A stretch of 64,000 nt of DNA. Source: Saprospiraceae bacterium (lineage in GTDB: Bacteria > Bacteroidota > Bacteroidia > Chitinophagales > Saprospiraceae). Below, piece by piece: positions 19,159 through 28,706 of this stretch (within the stretch, counting starts at the first letter, position 1; each line of letters begins with the position of its first letter). A program made the translations under genes and the position numbers. The stretch is taken from positions 1 to 64,000 of the forward strand of contig JALHRR010000006.1 in NCBI GenBank assembly GCA_022841345.1, written 5' to 3'. The notes below the pieces were generated by a model, which did not search any database, was not told the DNA's origin, and was given only the letters and a program-made list of their open reading frames with translations.

Positions 19159-19932
19159 TTAAAACTTTAGATGTCTTACGGTTGATGAATTATTAATGAG
19201 CTGTTTAAGAGACTGGATGCCAATATTAAGGTGCAGTTCAGCATAGTTTTTGGTTACAACTTTATCATTTTCTTCTGTTTTAACACCTTCAGGCAGCATC
19301 GGTACATCTGACACCAGCAGTAATGCTCCTGCCGGTATTTTGTTTTTAAAAGCTACAGAAAAAATAGTTGCCGTCTCCATATCTATTGCCATGCATCTTA
19401 TGGATCTTAGATATTCCTTGAACTTAAGGTCATGCTCCCATACTCTTCTGTTGGTTGTGTAGCAGGTTCCGGTCCAGTAATCTTTTTCCATATCCCTTAT
19501 GGTAGTACTGATTGCTTTTTGCAAAGCAAAAGCCGGCAACGCAGGAACCTCAGGTGGAAAATAATCATTGGATGTTCCTTCTCCCCTGATAGCTGCAATA
19601 GGAAGTATCATGTCTCCGATGTGGGTTTTATCATGTCTCAATCCACCACATTTACCTAGAAATAGACAAGCCTTGGGCATAATGGCGGTTAATAAATCCA
19701 TAACTGTAGCAGCATTGGCACTTCCCATTCCGAAATTTATTATGGTAATTCCGTCTGCTGACGCTGAAGACATGGATCTATCTTTTCCTATGACCGGAAC
19801 ACCGTGAAAATCTGCAAATAGCTGCACGTAATTAGAAAAATTTACGAGAAGAATATATTCTCCAAAATCATTTAATTCTCTGCCAGTATATCTGGGTAAC
19901 CAATTCTCTACTATCTCTTGTTTTGATTCCAT
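19159..19932 (-). CDS. amn: AMP nucleosidase
   Basis: The 257-residue protein belongs to the PNP/UDP phosphorylase superfamily and resembles the short, C-terminal-domain-only AMP nucleosidases of Bacteroidota. It opens with KQEIVENWLPRYTG, carries NFGMGSANAATVMD and LFLGKCGGLR in the ribose/base site, and has the AIDMETATIFSVAFKN segment near the C-terminus. The reaction is AMP plus water to adenine and ribose 5-phosphate, which adjusts the adenylate pool. The E. coli enzyme has an extra N-terminal domain that is absent here. Confidence 0.88.
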   Translation of the reverse strand: MESKQEIVENWLPRYTGRELNDFGEYILLVNFSNYVQLFADFHGVPVIGKDRSMSSASADGITIINFGMGSANAATVMDLLTAIMPKACLFLGKCGGLRHDKTHIGDMILPIAAIRGEGTSNDYFPPEVPALPAFALQKAISTTIRDMEKDYWTGTCYTTNRRVWEHDLKFKEYLRSIRCMAIDMETATIFSVAFKNKIPAGALLLVSDVPMLPEGVKTEENDKVVTKNYAELHLNIGIQSLKQLINNSSTVRHLKF

Positions 19933-20096
19933 TGATTGTGTTGTTTATTAAATACTAAACTTCTTTTTGTATAATATGTTAAAATTGTCAAAAAATATCA
20001 GTTCAAGGTACACTTTGATAATTAATGAATAATTACCTTAGTGCCTTAAGAGTATTTTTCAGTTTTTTTTTAATTCATTTGCCAAATTTTTGCGAC

Positions 20097-20765
20097 ATGT
20101 ACAGTAAGATTGAAGAAAATTATTTGAAGGCAGTATATAAAATTGCCGAAAAACATGGTACTCCAGTCAGTACCAACCAAATTGCCAAGGAAGTCGATAC
20201 CAGTGCGGCTTCTGTTACAGACATGATGAAGCGTCTGTCTGAAAAGGGCGCCTTGACCTACGAAAGGTACAGGGGCGTTACTCTTACAGACGAAGGTTAT
20301 AAGCACACACGCAAAATAATCAGAAAACACCGTATTTGGGAAGTCTTTATGGTAGAAAAATTGAAGTACAGCGATAAAGATGAACTTAAGTCTCTTTTGA
20401 AGCAGCTCAATTACATCAAATCTGATGACATTGTAGACAGATTAGATGATTATTTAGGATACCCTAAAGCCAACCCTGAAGGACTTTCTATTCCTGACAA
20501 AGATGGAGAGTATGAGCACAGGTCTCAGTTTACTATCAGTGATATGGATGAAGGCGAAGAAGGTTTACTAGTTGGTATAGAGGACCTTTCTCCTTCTTTC
20601 TTCCAGTTCCTTGATAAACTTGGATTGAAACTAGGTTCAAAAATCAAAGTTACAGAACGATTTGACTTTGATGAATCTTTAAAAATCAGTGTGGAAGGAA
20701 GAGAAGCTCATGTAGTTTCTGCAAGAGTGGCTAATAGTTTATTGATGAAGAAAGCTCCCAAGTAG
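20097..20765 (+). CDS. DtxR/MntR family metal-dependent regulator
   Basis: The 222-residue protein has an N-terminal winged helix (YLKAVYKIAEKHGTPVSTNQIA, then SAASVTDMMKRLSEKG), a dimerisation/metal-binding helix pair (HRIWEVFMVEKL and a later EHR element) and a C-terminal FeoA/SH3-like domain. That is the DtxR/MntR/IdeR layout, which represses metal uptake when Mn2+ or Fe2+ is bound. I start at the ATG at 20097 (MYSKIEENYLKAVYK), where family similarity begins; an upstream in-frame ATG at 20025 would add 24 hydrophobic residues. It is followed after 8 bp by a metal-binding protein gene, its likely target. Confidence 0.9.
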   Translation: MYSKIEENYLKAVYKIAEKHGTPVSTNQIAKEVDTSAASVTDMMKRLSEKGALTYERYRGVTLTDEGYKHTRKIIRKHRIWEVFMVEKLKYSDKDELKSLLKQLNYIKSDDIVDRLDDYLGYPKANPEGLSIPDKDGEYEHRSQFTISDMDEGEEGLLVGIEDLSPSFFQFLDKLGLKLGSKIKVTERFDFDESLKISVEGREAHVVSARVANSLLMKKAPK

Positions 20766-20773
20766 TTTCATTA

Positions 20774-21787
20774 ATGAACAGAATGATTAGGGCTGCAGGT
20801 TTTTTGGTTATTACCATGACCTGCAGCCCTTTTTTATTTTCACAATCCAGGGTGGTTTGCACCAATTCTATTTTGGCCGATATAACGCGAAATATCGGAA
20901 GGGAGGAAGTTATGGTACATTCCCTTGTTCCGATTGGTAGTGATCCGCATATATACGAACCCGTTCCGGGTGATATTCAGGTCATTCGTGATGCTGATAT
21001 TATTGTTTTAAATGGATTACACCTTGAAAATTGGTTGAATAAGATTATTCTGAATTCAGGGTTTGATGGTATTTCCGTGATAGCAGCTGAAGGAATTGAA
21101 AATGTTATTTCCGCAGAAGAATTCAAAAGTTTTGATCCCCATGCATGGATGAATCCTATTAATGGAATACAGTATGCAAGAAATATCTGTGATGGCCTCA
21201 AACAACTGAAGCCGGATAAAGCAAAACTCTTTGAGAGAAATTTTGCCATTTACAAAAGAGAACTGGAGCTGCTGGATGAAGAAATTAAAAGCAAGTTTTC
21301 CTACCTGGCTGACTCCCAAAGAATACTCATCACCTCCCACGATGCATTCAGGTACTTTGGCAACAGGTATAATCTGGAAGTGGAACCACTGATGGGTATT
21401 TCTACAGAAGCTGATTTACAGGTAAGCGATATCAGACGGATTTCCGGTATTCTAACCAATTCTGAAATCAAGGCTATTTTTGTCGAGACCACTATAAATC
21501 CAAAACTCATGCAGCAGATATCTCTAGATTTTGGAGTGTTACTTGCGGCGCCACTTTTTGCTGATTCTTTAGGAGATGAGGATACTGATGCCGGAACCTA
21601 TATTGGCATGCTTACATATGATGCGAAAATAATCTCAGACGCATTATCCGGAATAGATACCCGAACTTCACAAAGCATGAATGCTTCCATTACTAGAAGC
21701 TCATTTTTTACTTCAATTGGTATCCTCATAGGATTCATGACAATTCTTTTTTTTGGAATGGTCCGCCTCCTGAATAAAGGCAATTGA
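20774..21787 (+). CDS. Zn/Mn ABC transporter substrate-binding protein (TroA/ZnuA family) with C-terminal anchor
   Basis: The 337-residue protein has a signal peptide (about 1-23), the cluster A-I signature VVCTNSILADITRNIG, SDPHIYEPVPGD (first histidine ligand), DPHAWMNP (second), ITSHDAFRYFG (third) and a late acidic ligand region around ADSLGDEDTDAG. These ligands bind Zn2+ or Mn2+. Unusually, residues 309-331 form a C-terminal membrane span, so the protein may be anchored at both maturation ends or by this tail. Codons 6-19 lie inside a terminator-like hairpin. The next gene is the ATPase; no permease gene follows. Confidence 0.88.
   Translation: MNRMIRAAGFLVITMTCSPFLFSQSRVVCTNSILADITRNIGREEVMVHSLVPIGSDPHIYEPVPGDIQVIRDADIIVLNGLHLENWLNKIILNSGFDGISVIAAEGIENVISAEEFKSFDPHAWMNPINGIQYARNICDGLKQLKPDKAKLFERNFAIYKRELELLDEEIKSKFSYLADSQRILITSHDAFRYFGNRYNLEVEPLMGISTEADLQVSDIRRISGILTNSEIKAIFVETTINPKLMQQISLDFGVLLAAPLFADSLGDEDTDAGTYIGMLTYDAKIISDALSGIDTRTSQSMNASITRSSFFTSIGILIGFMTILFFGMVRLLNKGN
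20789..20840 (+). terminator. Terminator-like hairpin inside the 5' end of the metal-binding protein gene
   Basis: AGGGCTGCAGGT (20789-20800) and ACCTGCAGCCCT (20819-20830) are a perfect 12-bp inverted repeat with an 18-nt loop, followed by TTTTTATTTT (20831-20840). It has every mark of a Rho-independent terminator, 24 bp after the regulator stop, but lies within the signal-peptide codons of the next gene. It may end the regulator transcript, act as an attenuator, or occlude initiation. Confidence 0.7.
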
Positions 21788-21902
21788 TTTAGGCGGGTAT
21801 TCTCTCAGTTCAGTAATCATTTGTTTTTTTCTATCCCCATCTTTTTTAAATGGACAATTTTCTTCAACTTTAAAGGTTAAAACTCCATAAATTGAGTCCT
21901 TC

Positions 21903-22640
21903 ATGATTACTATAGAAGACCTTTCTATTCACTATGGACGTAAGCGTGTCCTGAGTAACATATACCTCCAGATCAAGGCTGGTACGGTAATTGGCGTTAT
22001 GGGGCCTAATGGGGCCGGTAAATCCACTCTCTTTAAAGCAATCCTTGGACTTACTGAGATAAGTTCAGGAAAAATCAGTTTTGATCAGCAAGATATAAAA
22101 AAATGGAGATCAAAAATTGCCTATGTTCCACAAAAAGATTTAATTGACTGGACCTTCCCGGCAACTGTTGAAGACATAGTCATGATGGGACGATATGCAG
22201 GAAAAAAAGTGTTTCAATGGCTCAATAAAACGGACAGGCAATTGACAATGGAAGCCATGGAAGAGATGGATATCCTGCATCTTAGGAACAGACAAATAGG
22301 TGAACTCTCCGGTGGACAACAGCAAAGGGTATTCATCGCAAGAGCTCTGGCTCAGGAAGCGGATTTTATTTTTCTGGACGAACCATTTGTTGGTGTAGAC
22401 ATCATAACTGAAGAAAAAACAGTTCAAACGCTAAAAAAGCTTGCAGCACAGGGGAAGTTGCTGATGGTTGTTCACCATGATTTATCCACTGTCGAAAGTT
22501 ACTTTGATGAAGTCCTTCTAATCAATCAAAGACTCATTGCATACGGACCTGTGAAAGAAACGTTTACACCTGATAATATTGCAAAAGCTTTTGGTGGTCA
22601 ATTGACCATATTGCAAAAAGCCGGATTAGCTCATCGTTGA
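21903..22640 (+). CDS. Metal ABC transporter ATP-binding protein (MntB/ZnuC type)
   Basis: The 245-residue protein is a complete ABC ATPase: Walker A GPNGAGKST (about residues 34-42), Q-loop VPQKDLIDWTFP, signature LSGGQQQR, Walker B FIFLDEPFVGVD and H-loop VVHHDLS. The DWTFP element after the Q-loop is typical of the manganese/zinc branch. A 115-bp spacer separates it from the binding protein. The partner permease is not encoded next to it; the following gene converges and overlaps it by ten bases. Confidence 0.92.
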   Translation: MITIEDLSIHYGRKRVLSNIYLQIKAGTVIGVMGPNGAGKSTLFKAILGLTEISSGKISFDQQDIKKWRSKIAYVPQKDLIDWTFPATVEDIVMMGRYAGKKVFQWLNKTDRQLTMEAMEEMDILHLRNRQIGELSGGQQQRVFIARALAQEADFIFLDEPFVGVDIITEEKTVQTLKKLAAQGKLLMVVHHDLSTVESYFDEVLLINQRLIAYGPVKETFTPDNIAKAFGGQLTILQKAGLAHR

Positions 22641-23872
22641 ATCATGAGTCTGCTGACTGCTGCCAGTGCATTATCTTGCCATAATTGAATAACATACCAG
22701 CCAGAACCGTAAGCTTGTGTATCAATTTCTAATTGTTGCAAATTGCTTGCTTGAATGGATGTGATTTTCTTTCCCAGTCCATCATATACCATAACAACTC
22801 CCTGGCCATTCAGGTTTGATTGAAGTATAGTATATTGATTAGCCGGATTGGGATATATCCTCAATTCAGCATTAGCCAAAATGAACGGATCTGTGGAAGT
22901 AACGCCAGGGTCACAAATGATGTTTCGGAACAGCAAATTGCCATTTTCCCGAAAAGTATTAACATAAGAAGTGTAAACAGCGCTGGAATATATATTGGTG
23001 TGACCACCCCCCGGAACACTAATAAAATAACTTTCTGTTCCTTCAGCTTGTGCTCTTTCATGGATTGTTGCTGATCCATAAAGGTAGATCAAATTCAATG
23101 CACCTTCAAAATCTTCACCATGGGGTACCACATCATCATTGTCGCCATGCATCATAAGTATCTGAGGGTCATTTTCATCTACCCAATCCAAATTGAATAA
23201 TGCACCTGAAAGCCCAATAACTCCGGCTACTTCAGAATTGTATGAAAGATTGACAGAGTCACCTGTAGTTCCTTCGATACCTCCTCTTTCTGCCAGATAT
23301 GCAGCGAATACATCTGTCTGAGGATCATCTTTGTCGAGTATAGCTGTATGCAAAGCCATGATAGCACCTGCAGACAGACCGCCCACAAATATTTTATCCG
23401 GATCGATATTAAAAGTATTTTCGTTATCTGCATTGGCCTTAAAATACCTGACAGCAGCTCTCATATCACTGATAGCATTGAATGCTACATCGACAAACTT
23501 TGTAGAATCCGGAAGTCCTAAAAGCAAATTATATTTTCTGTAATCAATAGTTGCTGTGACGTATCCCATACTTGCATACAATTCACATAGTGCACGCATG
23601 TCCTGTTTGCTGCCAAAAATGAAGGATCCTCCGTGTGCAAAGATGATCAGGGGTCTGTTGGTGATCATATCGTCAGCCATAGTATATACATCCATACTCA
23701 GGGTAACCAATTCATTTACATATCCTCTGGCAGTGGCATAAACTACCGTTGATTTTTGAATGGAACTGGACATAGGCTGAGTATACCTCGCCTGATCTTC
23801 ACAATTTTGAGCAACAGCTGTGAATACGCTGATGAAAAAGAAGAAGAACATTAAGTGTTTGACGGTTTTCAT
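22631..23872 (-). CDS. Secreted carboxylesterase-like alpha/beta hydrolase with type IX (type A) sorting domain
   Basis: The 413-residue protein has a signal peptide ending AVAQ, an alpha/beta hydrolase domain with an HGG oxyanion-hole motif (FAHGGSFIFGS, about residues 79-89), the nucleophile elbow GGLSAGA, an acid region near MHGDNDDVVPHGE, and a histidine in PGGGHTNIY. The last ~75 residues (RIYPNPANQ through the basic end) are a type A C-terminal sorting domain, so it should cross the outer membrane by the type IX system. The substrate is unknown; an ester of a polymer or lipid is plausible. Confidence 0.87.
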   Translation of the reverse strand: MKTVKHLMFFFFFISVFTAVAQNCEDQARYTQPMSSSIQKSTVVYATARGYVNELVTLSMDVYTMADDMITNRPLIIFAHGGSFIFGSKQDMRALCELYASMGYVTATIDYRKYNLLLGLPDSTKFVDVAFNAISDMRAAVRYFKANADNENTFNIDPDKIFVGGLSAGAIMALHTAILDKDDPQTDVFAAYLAERGGIEGTTGDSVNLSYNSEVAGVIGLSGALFNLDWVDENDPQILMMHGDNDDVVPHGEDFEGALNLIYLYGSATIHERAQAEGTESYFISVPGGGHTNIYSSAVYTSYVNTFRENGNLLFRNIICDPGVTSTDPFILANAELRIYPNPANQYTILQSNLNGQGVVMVYDGLGKKITSIQASNLQQLEIDTQAYGSGWYVIQLWQDNALAAVSRLMIQR

Positions 23873-23894
23873 ATACTTTATTATGAGTTGCAGG

Positions 23895-25301
23895 CTAAGG
23901 TAAATAAAATTCTTCCCCGAATGATGGAATTTCGATGTTATTAAATCCTTTTTCTAAAAGGAAATCTTTAAAGACAAGCTGGCTATCTAGTTGACCGTGT
24001 ACAAGATAAACAGATTTACAGGATGCTTGTTGATTTTGTATAAAATCATACAGTTCCTTCTGATCAGCATGAGCTGAGAAGGAATCCATTACCTCGATGG
24101 TTGCCCTCACCAGCTTCCGCTCTCCAAAAAGTAATACATCTTCAATCCCTTGTTTTAATATGGCTCCCAGTGTGCCCGGAGCGCAATAACCCACAATCAG
24201 GATAGTGTTGTTATGATTATCAATACTATTAAAAATATGATGGCGAATCCTCCCCGCATTTGCCATACCAGAAGCACTAATGATGATACATGGAACATTA
24301 ATGTCGTTCAGCAATTTTGAGTCTTCCGTATCCGTGACATACTTCAGACCATTGAACCCATAAGGATCAGGATCAAATTGGATATATTCACGCAATTCTT
24401 CATCATAACATTCCGGGTGAAGTCTGAATATTCTGGTCGCATTTACGCTCAGAGGACTATCCACATATACAGGAATTTTCGGAAGGAGTTTTGAATTGTG
24501 CATCCTGTCCAGCATATACACTATCTCCTGAGTCCGGCCCAGGGAGAAAGCTGGAATGATTAATTTTCCTCTTTGTTCGACACAGGTTTGCTTGATGATA
24601 CTCAGCAGCTTTTCATACTCATTGGGCAATGATTCATGGAGGCGGGATCCATATGTAGATTCACAAAGCAAATAATCTACAGGTTCCATCTGTTGCGGAT
24701 CTCTTAAAATAGGTCTCGATGGCCTTCCGATATCCGCCGTAAATCCCAGTGTTTTTGTTTTACCCTCTTCAGTGACTTCAAGATAAACACTGGCACTACC
24801 CAGTATATGTCCTGCATCTCTGAATTGTAAAACTATATTTTCATTGATTCTGTATTTTCTTTCATAGGGCACTGTTATGAATTGGCTCAGAGCAGTATAT
24901 ACATCTTCTGCATTGTATAAAGGCTCTACCTCTATGTGCATTTTCTTTTTCTTCAGTATCAGTTTTTCCTCATATTTGGCATCAGATTCCTGTATTTTTG
25001 CACTATCCAAAAGCATTATTAAGGCCAAATCACGGGTTGCAGGCGTACTAATAATATTACCAATAAATCCTTCTTTGACCAGTTTTGGAATCCTTCCACA
25101 ATGATCTATGTGAGCATGGGATAGTATGAGACAGTCTATTTTTTCAGGATCAAATGGAAATGTTTCATTAGAAATCTTGCTTTCTTTTTCATTTCCCTGA
25201 AACATACCGCAATCCAATAAGATGGTATATCCGCTATCTAAAGTGATCAAATGAGCACTTCCGGTAACCTCCCTTGCTGCGCCGCAAAATTTTATTTTCA
25301 T
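23895..25301 (-). CDS. Metallo-beta-lactamase/beta-CASP RNase-like hydrolase
   Basis: The 468-residue protein has the metallo-beta-lactamase core (LSHAHIDHCGRIPKL, about residues 58-72, and FRDAGHILGSAS), a beta-CASP insertion with the CESTYGSRLH and FSLGRTQE segments, and the RNA-specificity tail (VMDSFSAHADQKEL and YLVHGQ). This is the CPSF73/TTHA0252-type architecture, which acts on RNA as an endo- or exonuclease with two zinc ions. All metal ligands are present. It sits 22 bp upstream of the secreted esterase on the same strand. Confidence 0.93.
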   Translation of the reverse strand: MKIKFCGAAREVTGSAHLITLDSGYTILLDCGMFQGNEKESKISNETFPFDPEKIDCLILSHAHIDHCGRIPKLVKEGFIGNIISTPATRDLALIMLLDSAKIQESDAKYEEKLILKKKKMHIEVEPLYNAEDVYTALSQFITVPYERKYRINENIVLQFRDAGHILGSASVYLEVTEEGKTKTLGFTADIGRPSRPILRDPQQMEPVDYLLCESTYGSRLHESLPNEYEKLLSIIKQTCVEQRGKLIIPAFSLGRTQEIVYMLDRMHNSKLLPKIPVYVDSPLSVNATRIFRLHPECYDEELREYIQFDPDPYGFNGLKYVTDTEDSKLLNDINVPCIIISASGMANAGRIRHHIFNSIDNHNNTILIVGYCAPGTLGAILKQGIEDVLLFGERKLVRATIEVMDSFSAHADQKELYDFIQNQQASCKSVYLVHGQLDSQLVFKDFLLEKGFNNIEIPSFGEEFYLP

Positions 25302-25466
25302 ATGTCTAATTTATACTTAAAGATTTCAGAAAGTATACTGAAATCTGATGTGCAATGTAAGATTGTAATTTCATTCCACCCTATAATGAAAGCCTGAAAT
25401 TAAGAATAAATACAAGGTAATTTTATTTTCAGGATTGAACAACTCAATTGTTGCACTTTGGGACAG

Positions 25467-26612
25467 TTACTGCACTTTGATCCAGTTGGAAAGGATATTC
25501 AAGACTTCAGCGGAAATGCCGGCTTCCAGTTTCGAGTATTCTTCAATGGTTCCAATTTTGCATTTTTGAAATAAGTGATTGTGGTCAGCCATCTCTTTTA
25601 TTATTATTCTGTCATTGCCACTTTCATTTGCAAATGATCGCAGCTTTTCGATGTTAGGTTTGAGCGGGGTTTCATGATCTTTTTCAGCAAACAAGGCTAG
25701 CAATGGAATATTACATTCTTTTAAATTTCTTAATGGATTGAAAGTTAGATAAGACCTCAGCCAGGGACTTGTCATCTGAGTTGCCAAAGCCATTAGTTCG
25801 GGCTTGCTGAGGGGCAATAAAGTTTTTTCATATGAAGAGAAAACTATGGATTGATTCTGAATGGAATGATTGATCTGATCCAATGCAAGGTTATTATCTT
25901 TTTCAAACCGGATAATTTGGCTGAATATATGCACGAGGTCTACAAATTTATTGACGGTACTGTCCTGAATTCCTGTCGCAATAAGCAATTTCTTATTCTG
26001 CTCCAGGAGCGCTTTATCCCCCCTTAATGCTGAGCCCCCCATCCAAATCATGAAATCAGGATTAGTACCCAACTTACAAGTTAATGAGGCAACATATGTG
26101 CCCTCGCCATGTCCCAAAATACCGATACGATTGCTTTGAGAGCCCAACCTCTTTTTCAGCCAAAGAAATGCTGCATTCGCGTCATTTCCAAAGTCTTGTA
26201 ATGTAGCATCATCAAAACTCCCGGTCGACGTACCAACCCCTCTTTTATCATACCGAAGCACTGCAATTCCATTTTTTCCAAAAAAATCAGAGAGGATATC
26301 GAATATTGCAATGCCATGAAGGTCTCCATTCCTTTCCTGTGGCCCGTTGTCACTAAGCAATAATACTGCCGGAAACTGTTTTTTGTTCTTTGGAATTGTC
26401 AGTGAACCATGTAATACAAGATCTGCTCCCTGATGTGAAATTTCTACGAGCTCGGTGGTATAAAAATCATTGGGAGGAACACCTTTATCCCGGGACTCTT
26501 TTTGTTCAAAGTAATCCGTTGAAGTAACTGCAGATTCACCATTCTTTGCATGCAAAGAATACATAAATGTAAGCTGAGCACAAATAAAGATGAATGTAAG
26601 AAGTCCTTTCAA
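25467..26612 (-). CDS. Exported alpha/beta hydrolase
   Basis: The 381-residue protein has a signal peptide, an HGSLTIP strand, LLLSDNGPQERNG where HG-type oxyanion residues lie, a YDKRGVGTSTG loop and the nucleophile elbow GHGEGTYVA (GxGxGx with glutamate rather than serine at the usual position). A late LFAEKDHETP and DHNHLF supply acid and histidine. The missing nucleophile serine (SxGH-type elbow is GHGEG) makes classical esterase activity doubtful, though the same elbow occurs in relatives annotated as hydrolases. The start is TTG; no in-frame ATG gives a full signal peptide. Confidence 0.72.
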   Translation of the reverse strand: MKGLLTFIFICAQLTFMYSLHAKNGESAVTSTDYFEQKESRDKGVPPNDFYTTELVEISHQGADLVLHGSLTIPKNKKQFPAVLLLSDNGPQERNGDLHGIAIFDILSDFFGKNGIAVLRYDKRGVGTSTGSFDDATLQDFGNDANAAFLWLKKRLGSQSNRIGILGHGEGTYVASLTCKLGTNPDFMIWMGGSALRGDKALLEQNKKLLIATGIQDSTVNKFVDLVHIFSQIIRFEKDNNLALDQINHSIQNQSIVFSSYEKTLLPLSKPELMALATQMTSPWLRSYLTFNPLRNLKECNIPLLALFAEKDHETPLKPNIEKLRSFANESGNDRIIIKEMADHNHLFQKCKIGTIEEYSKLEAGISAEVLNILSNWIKVQ

Positions 26613-26655
26613 AGCGATTGAAATATAGTTAAATGATTAGTTAATCTTAAAAATC

Positions 26656-28692
26656 TCAATCTTGTTTTTCTTTGACGGGAGAATTTGGTGCTCTTTCTGA
26701 GTATTCTACTTTTACGTTCTCTTTCATTCTGATGATTCTTACTTCTGTCCTGCGATTATGCTGGTGTTCTTCCTCAGAGCACTCTACATCATCAAAGCAA
26801 TGATTTCTGATTTGAGATTCACCATATCCCAATGCTGTTATTCTGCTGGAGGAAATGCCTTGCCTGACAAGGAATTCTTTGGCACTTAATGCTCTTTGGA
26901 GAGATAGTCTTTGGTTGTACAGCCAGTCTCCCCTGGAATCTGTATGAGCAATTAGCTCTATTTCCATGGTTTTATAGGTCTTCATCACTGCTGCAAGTTC
27001 TTCCAGTTCACGGGTAGCGTCCAGTCTGATATTCGATCTGTTATAATCGTAATAGATATTATTCAGATTAATAGAAGATCCTTCCTGTAATGTTTCAGAA
27101 CTGAATATTTTTTTATTAGGCTGCAGCGTGTATGTTTTCTCTTCATATTCGTTACCAAAAAATTCCGGAACATTTAAAATATCTACATTCTGGTCATATC
27201 CCGGATGCTGGATGATCAATTTATACGAGAATCCTCCTTCCAGGCAAATATCATAATAGATATCATTATTCCTTTCAAGTGTATTGATATGGCCTGTGCT
27301 TGTATTGGTAATTTCTATTTTGGCACGCATTAGAAACTCAGAAGTTTTCTCATCCTGAATTCTAAATCTCATTTTAGCACACTGTTGATCTGAAGCTTTT
27401 TTGAAAAGTACTCTGACTTCTTTCACTGTCCCGTCTACAACCGAAAAAACTCTGTCAAACCCTTTTCTATCAGAAACCAGAAGATATTTTTTATGCTTGT
27501 ACAAAGGAACAGTCACTACTCCGTTTCGATCAGAAGTTAAATTTGTAGATTCCAGCTCCACTTTATTTTTTTGCTGAAATGCAAGATTGTCATTGACAGG
27601 ATCGATATAACTGTAGAATGGGCTGCTGGCTGCCAATGACCCATCTGCAGATAATTCATACATTCTGAGTTCGGCCTCATCCAATCTGCGCATATTTTCT
27701 GAATTCAGAAAAACAACCTGGGCATTGAGGTAGGGAAGGTCATCCTTGAGCGATATTGAAAAGTGGTAAATGTCATCTTTACCGCTTCCACCAGATCTGT
27801 TCGATGAAAAGAATCCTTCGGCGCCATATGGATCAATACATATTCCAAGATCATCAGCCTTGGAATTAATGGGGGCTCCGACGTTGACAGGGTTGCTCCA
27901 TTTATTGTCAGCAGCCTGTCTTGTAAAGAACAAGTCCATTCCTCCCAGTCCTTTGTGTCCATTGGAAGCAAAGTATAAATCGCCATTTACATGAACAAAA
28001 GGGTATCCATCATTGACGGGAGTGTTGATTTCAGGGCCTAAATTAATAGGAGCTGACCACCCTTCTCCGGCTCTTTCTACATAATATAAATCTAATCCAC
28101 CATATCCTCCGGGCATGTCACTTGCAAAATATAATCGTTGATTATCCGGAGAAATGGCCGGATGCATCGTGGTGTATAAGTCAGAATTAAATGGCAAGTG
28201 ACGAATATTTACCCAGTCGCTGCCGCCTTTTGAAGCTTCATATAATCTTTGAACTTTAGAGTTGACGTTTGATTCAGCTCCGGCTACAGTAGAATCTGAG
28301 CGGCTGAAATACATAAGATCCCTCGCATACGAAATAGAAACCGGACCCTCATGCCTCACTGAATTGATAGCCTCTGATTCCATACGTGCATTATTTGGCA
28401 TCCTGTCTTTATCGAAGGCAGCAAAATAAATATCATGGGTGGGCTCATTATGCCTCTTGTCTCTCAGTGCGTCAGGCCTTTTCCTTGAAGAAACGAACAT
28501 AATACCTTCATTGAAATACACGGGAGCATATTCGTTTTCTTTGGTATTAATTTTTTTTGCAGATGTGATTTTGATATTAAATGCATCTCTGTTGGCAACT
28601 TTGGCAGCAAGACTTTGATCCTGTGCAGAAAGTTCGGATGCAGAAATACATATTATCAGACCAAACAGATATCTTATATAATTGCTAGACAT
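26656..28692 (-). CDS. OmpA-family protein with PD40 beta-propeller (SprD/PorE-like)
   Basis: The 678-residue protein has a signal peptide, a WD40-like PD40 propeller (about residues 60-310; repeats such as MHPAISPDNQRLYFASD and GGYGGLDLYYV), a carboxypeptidase-regulatory-like region (about 420-510), and a C-terminal OmpA domain (about 545-655) with the IELIAHTDSRG and LGYGES motifs that bind peptidoglycan. Proteins of this plan accompany type IX secretion and SprB-type adhesins. It is the last gene of a three-gene cluster, 14 bp after the SprF-like gene. Confidence 0.87.
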   Translation of the reverse strand: MSSNYIRYLFGLIICISASELSAQDQSLAAKVANRDAFNIKITSAKKINTKENEYAPVYFNEGIMFVSSRKRPDALRDKRHNEPTHDIYFAAFDKDRMPNNARMESEAINSVRHEGPVSISYARDLMYFSRSDSTVAGAESNVNSKVQRLYEASKGGSDWVNIRHLPFNSDLYTTMHPAISPDNQRLYFASDMPGGYGGLDLYYVERAGEGWSAPINLGPEINTPVNDGYPFVHVNGDLYFASNGHKGLGGMDLFFTRQAADNKWSNPVNVGAPINSKADDLGICIDPYGAEGFFSSNRSGGSGKDDIYHFSISLKDDLPYLNAQVVFLNSENMRRLDEAELRMYELSADGSLAASSPFYSYIDPVNDNLAFQQKNKVELESTNLTSDRNGVVTVPLYKHKKYLLVSDRKGFDRVFSVVDGTVKEVRVLFKKASDQQCAKMRFRIQDEKTSEFLMRAKIEITNTSTGHINTLERNNDIYYDICLEGGFSYKLIIQHPGYDQNVDILNVPEFFGNEYEEKTYTLQPNKKIFSSETLQEGSSINLNNIYYDYNRSNIRLDATRELEELAAVMKTYKTMEIELIAHTDSRGDWLYNQRLSLQRALSAKEFLVRQGISSSRITALGYGESQIRNHCFDDVECSEEEHQHNRRTEVRIIRMKENVKVEYSERAPNSPVKEKQD

Positions 28693-28706
28693 ATGAGTAC
28701 GTAAAT

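Noticed and set aside
20025-20096. Longer N-terminus of the DtxR/MntR regulator
   Set aside because: The added 24 residues are hydrophobic and unlike the family; the internal ATG at 20097 starts where similarity begins.
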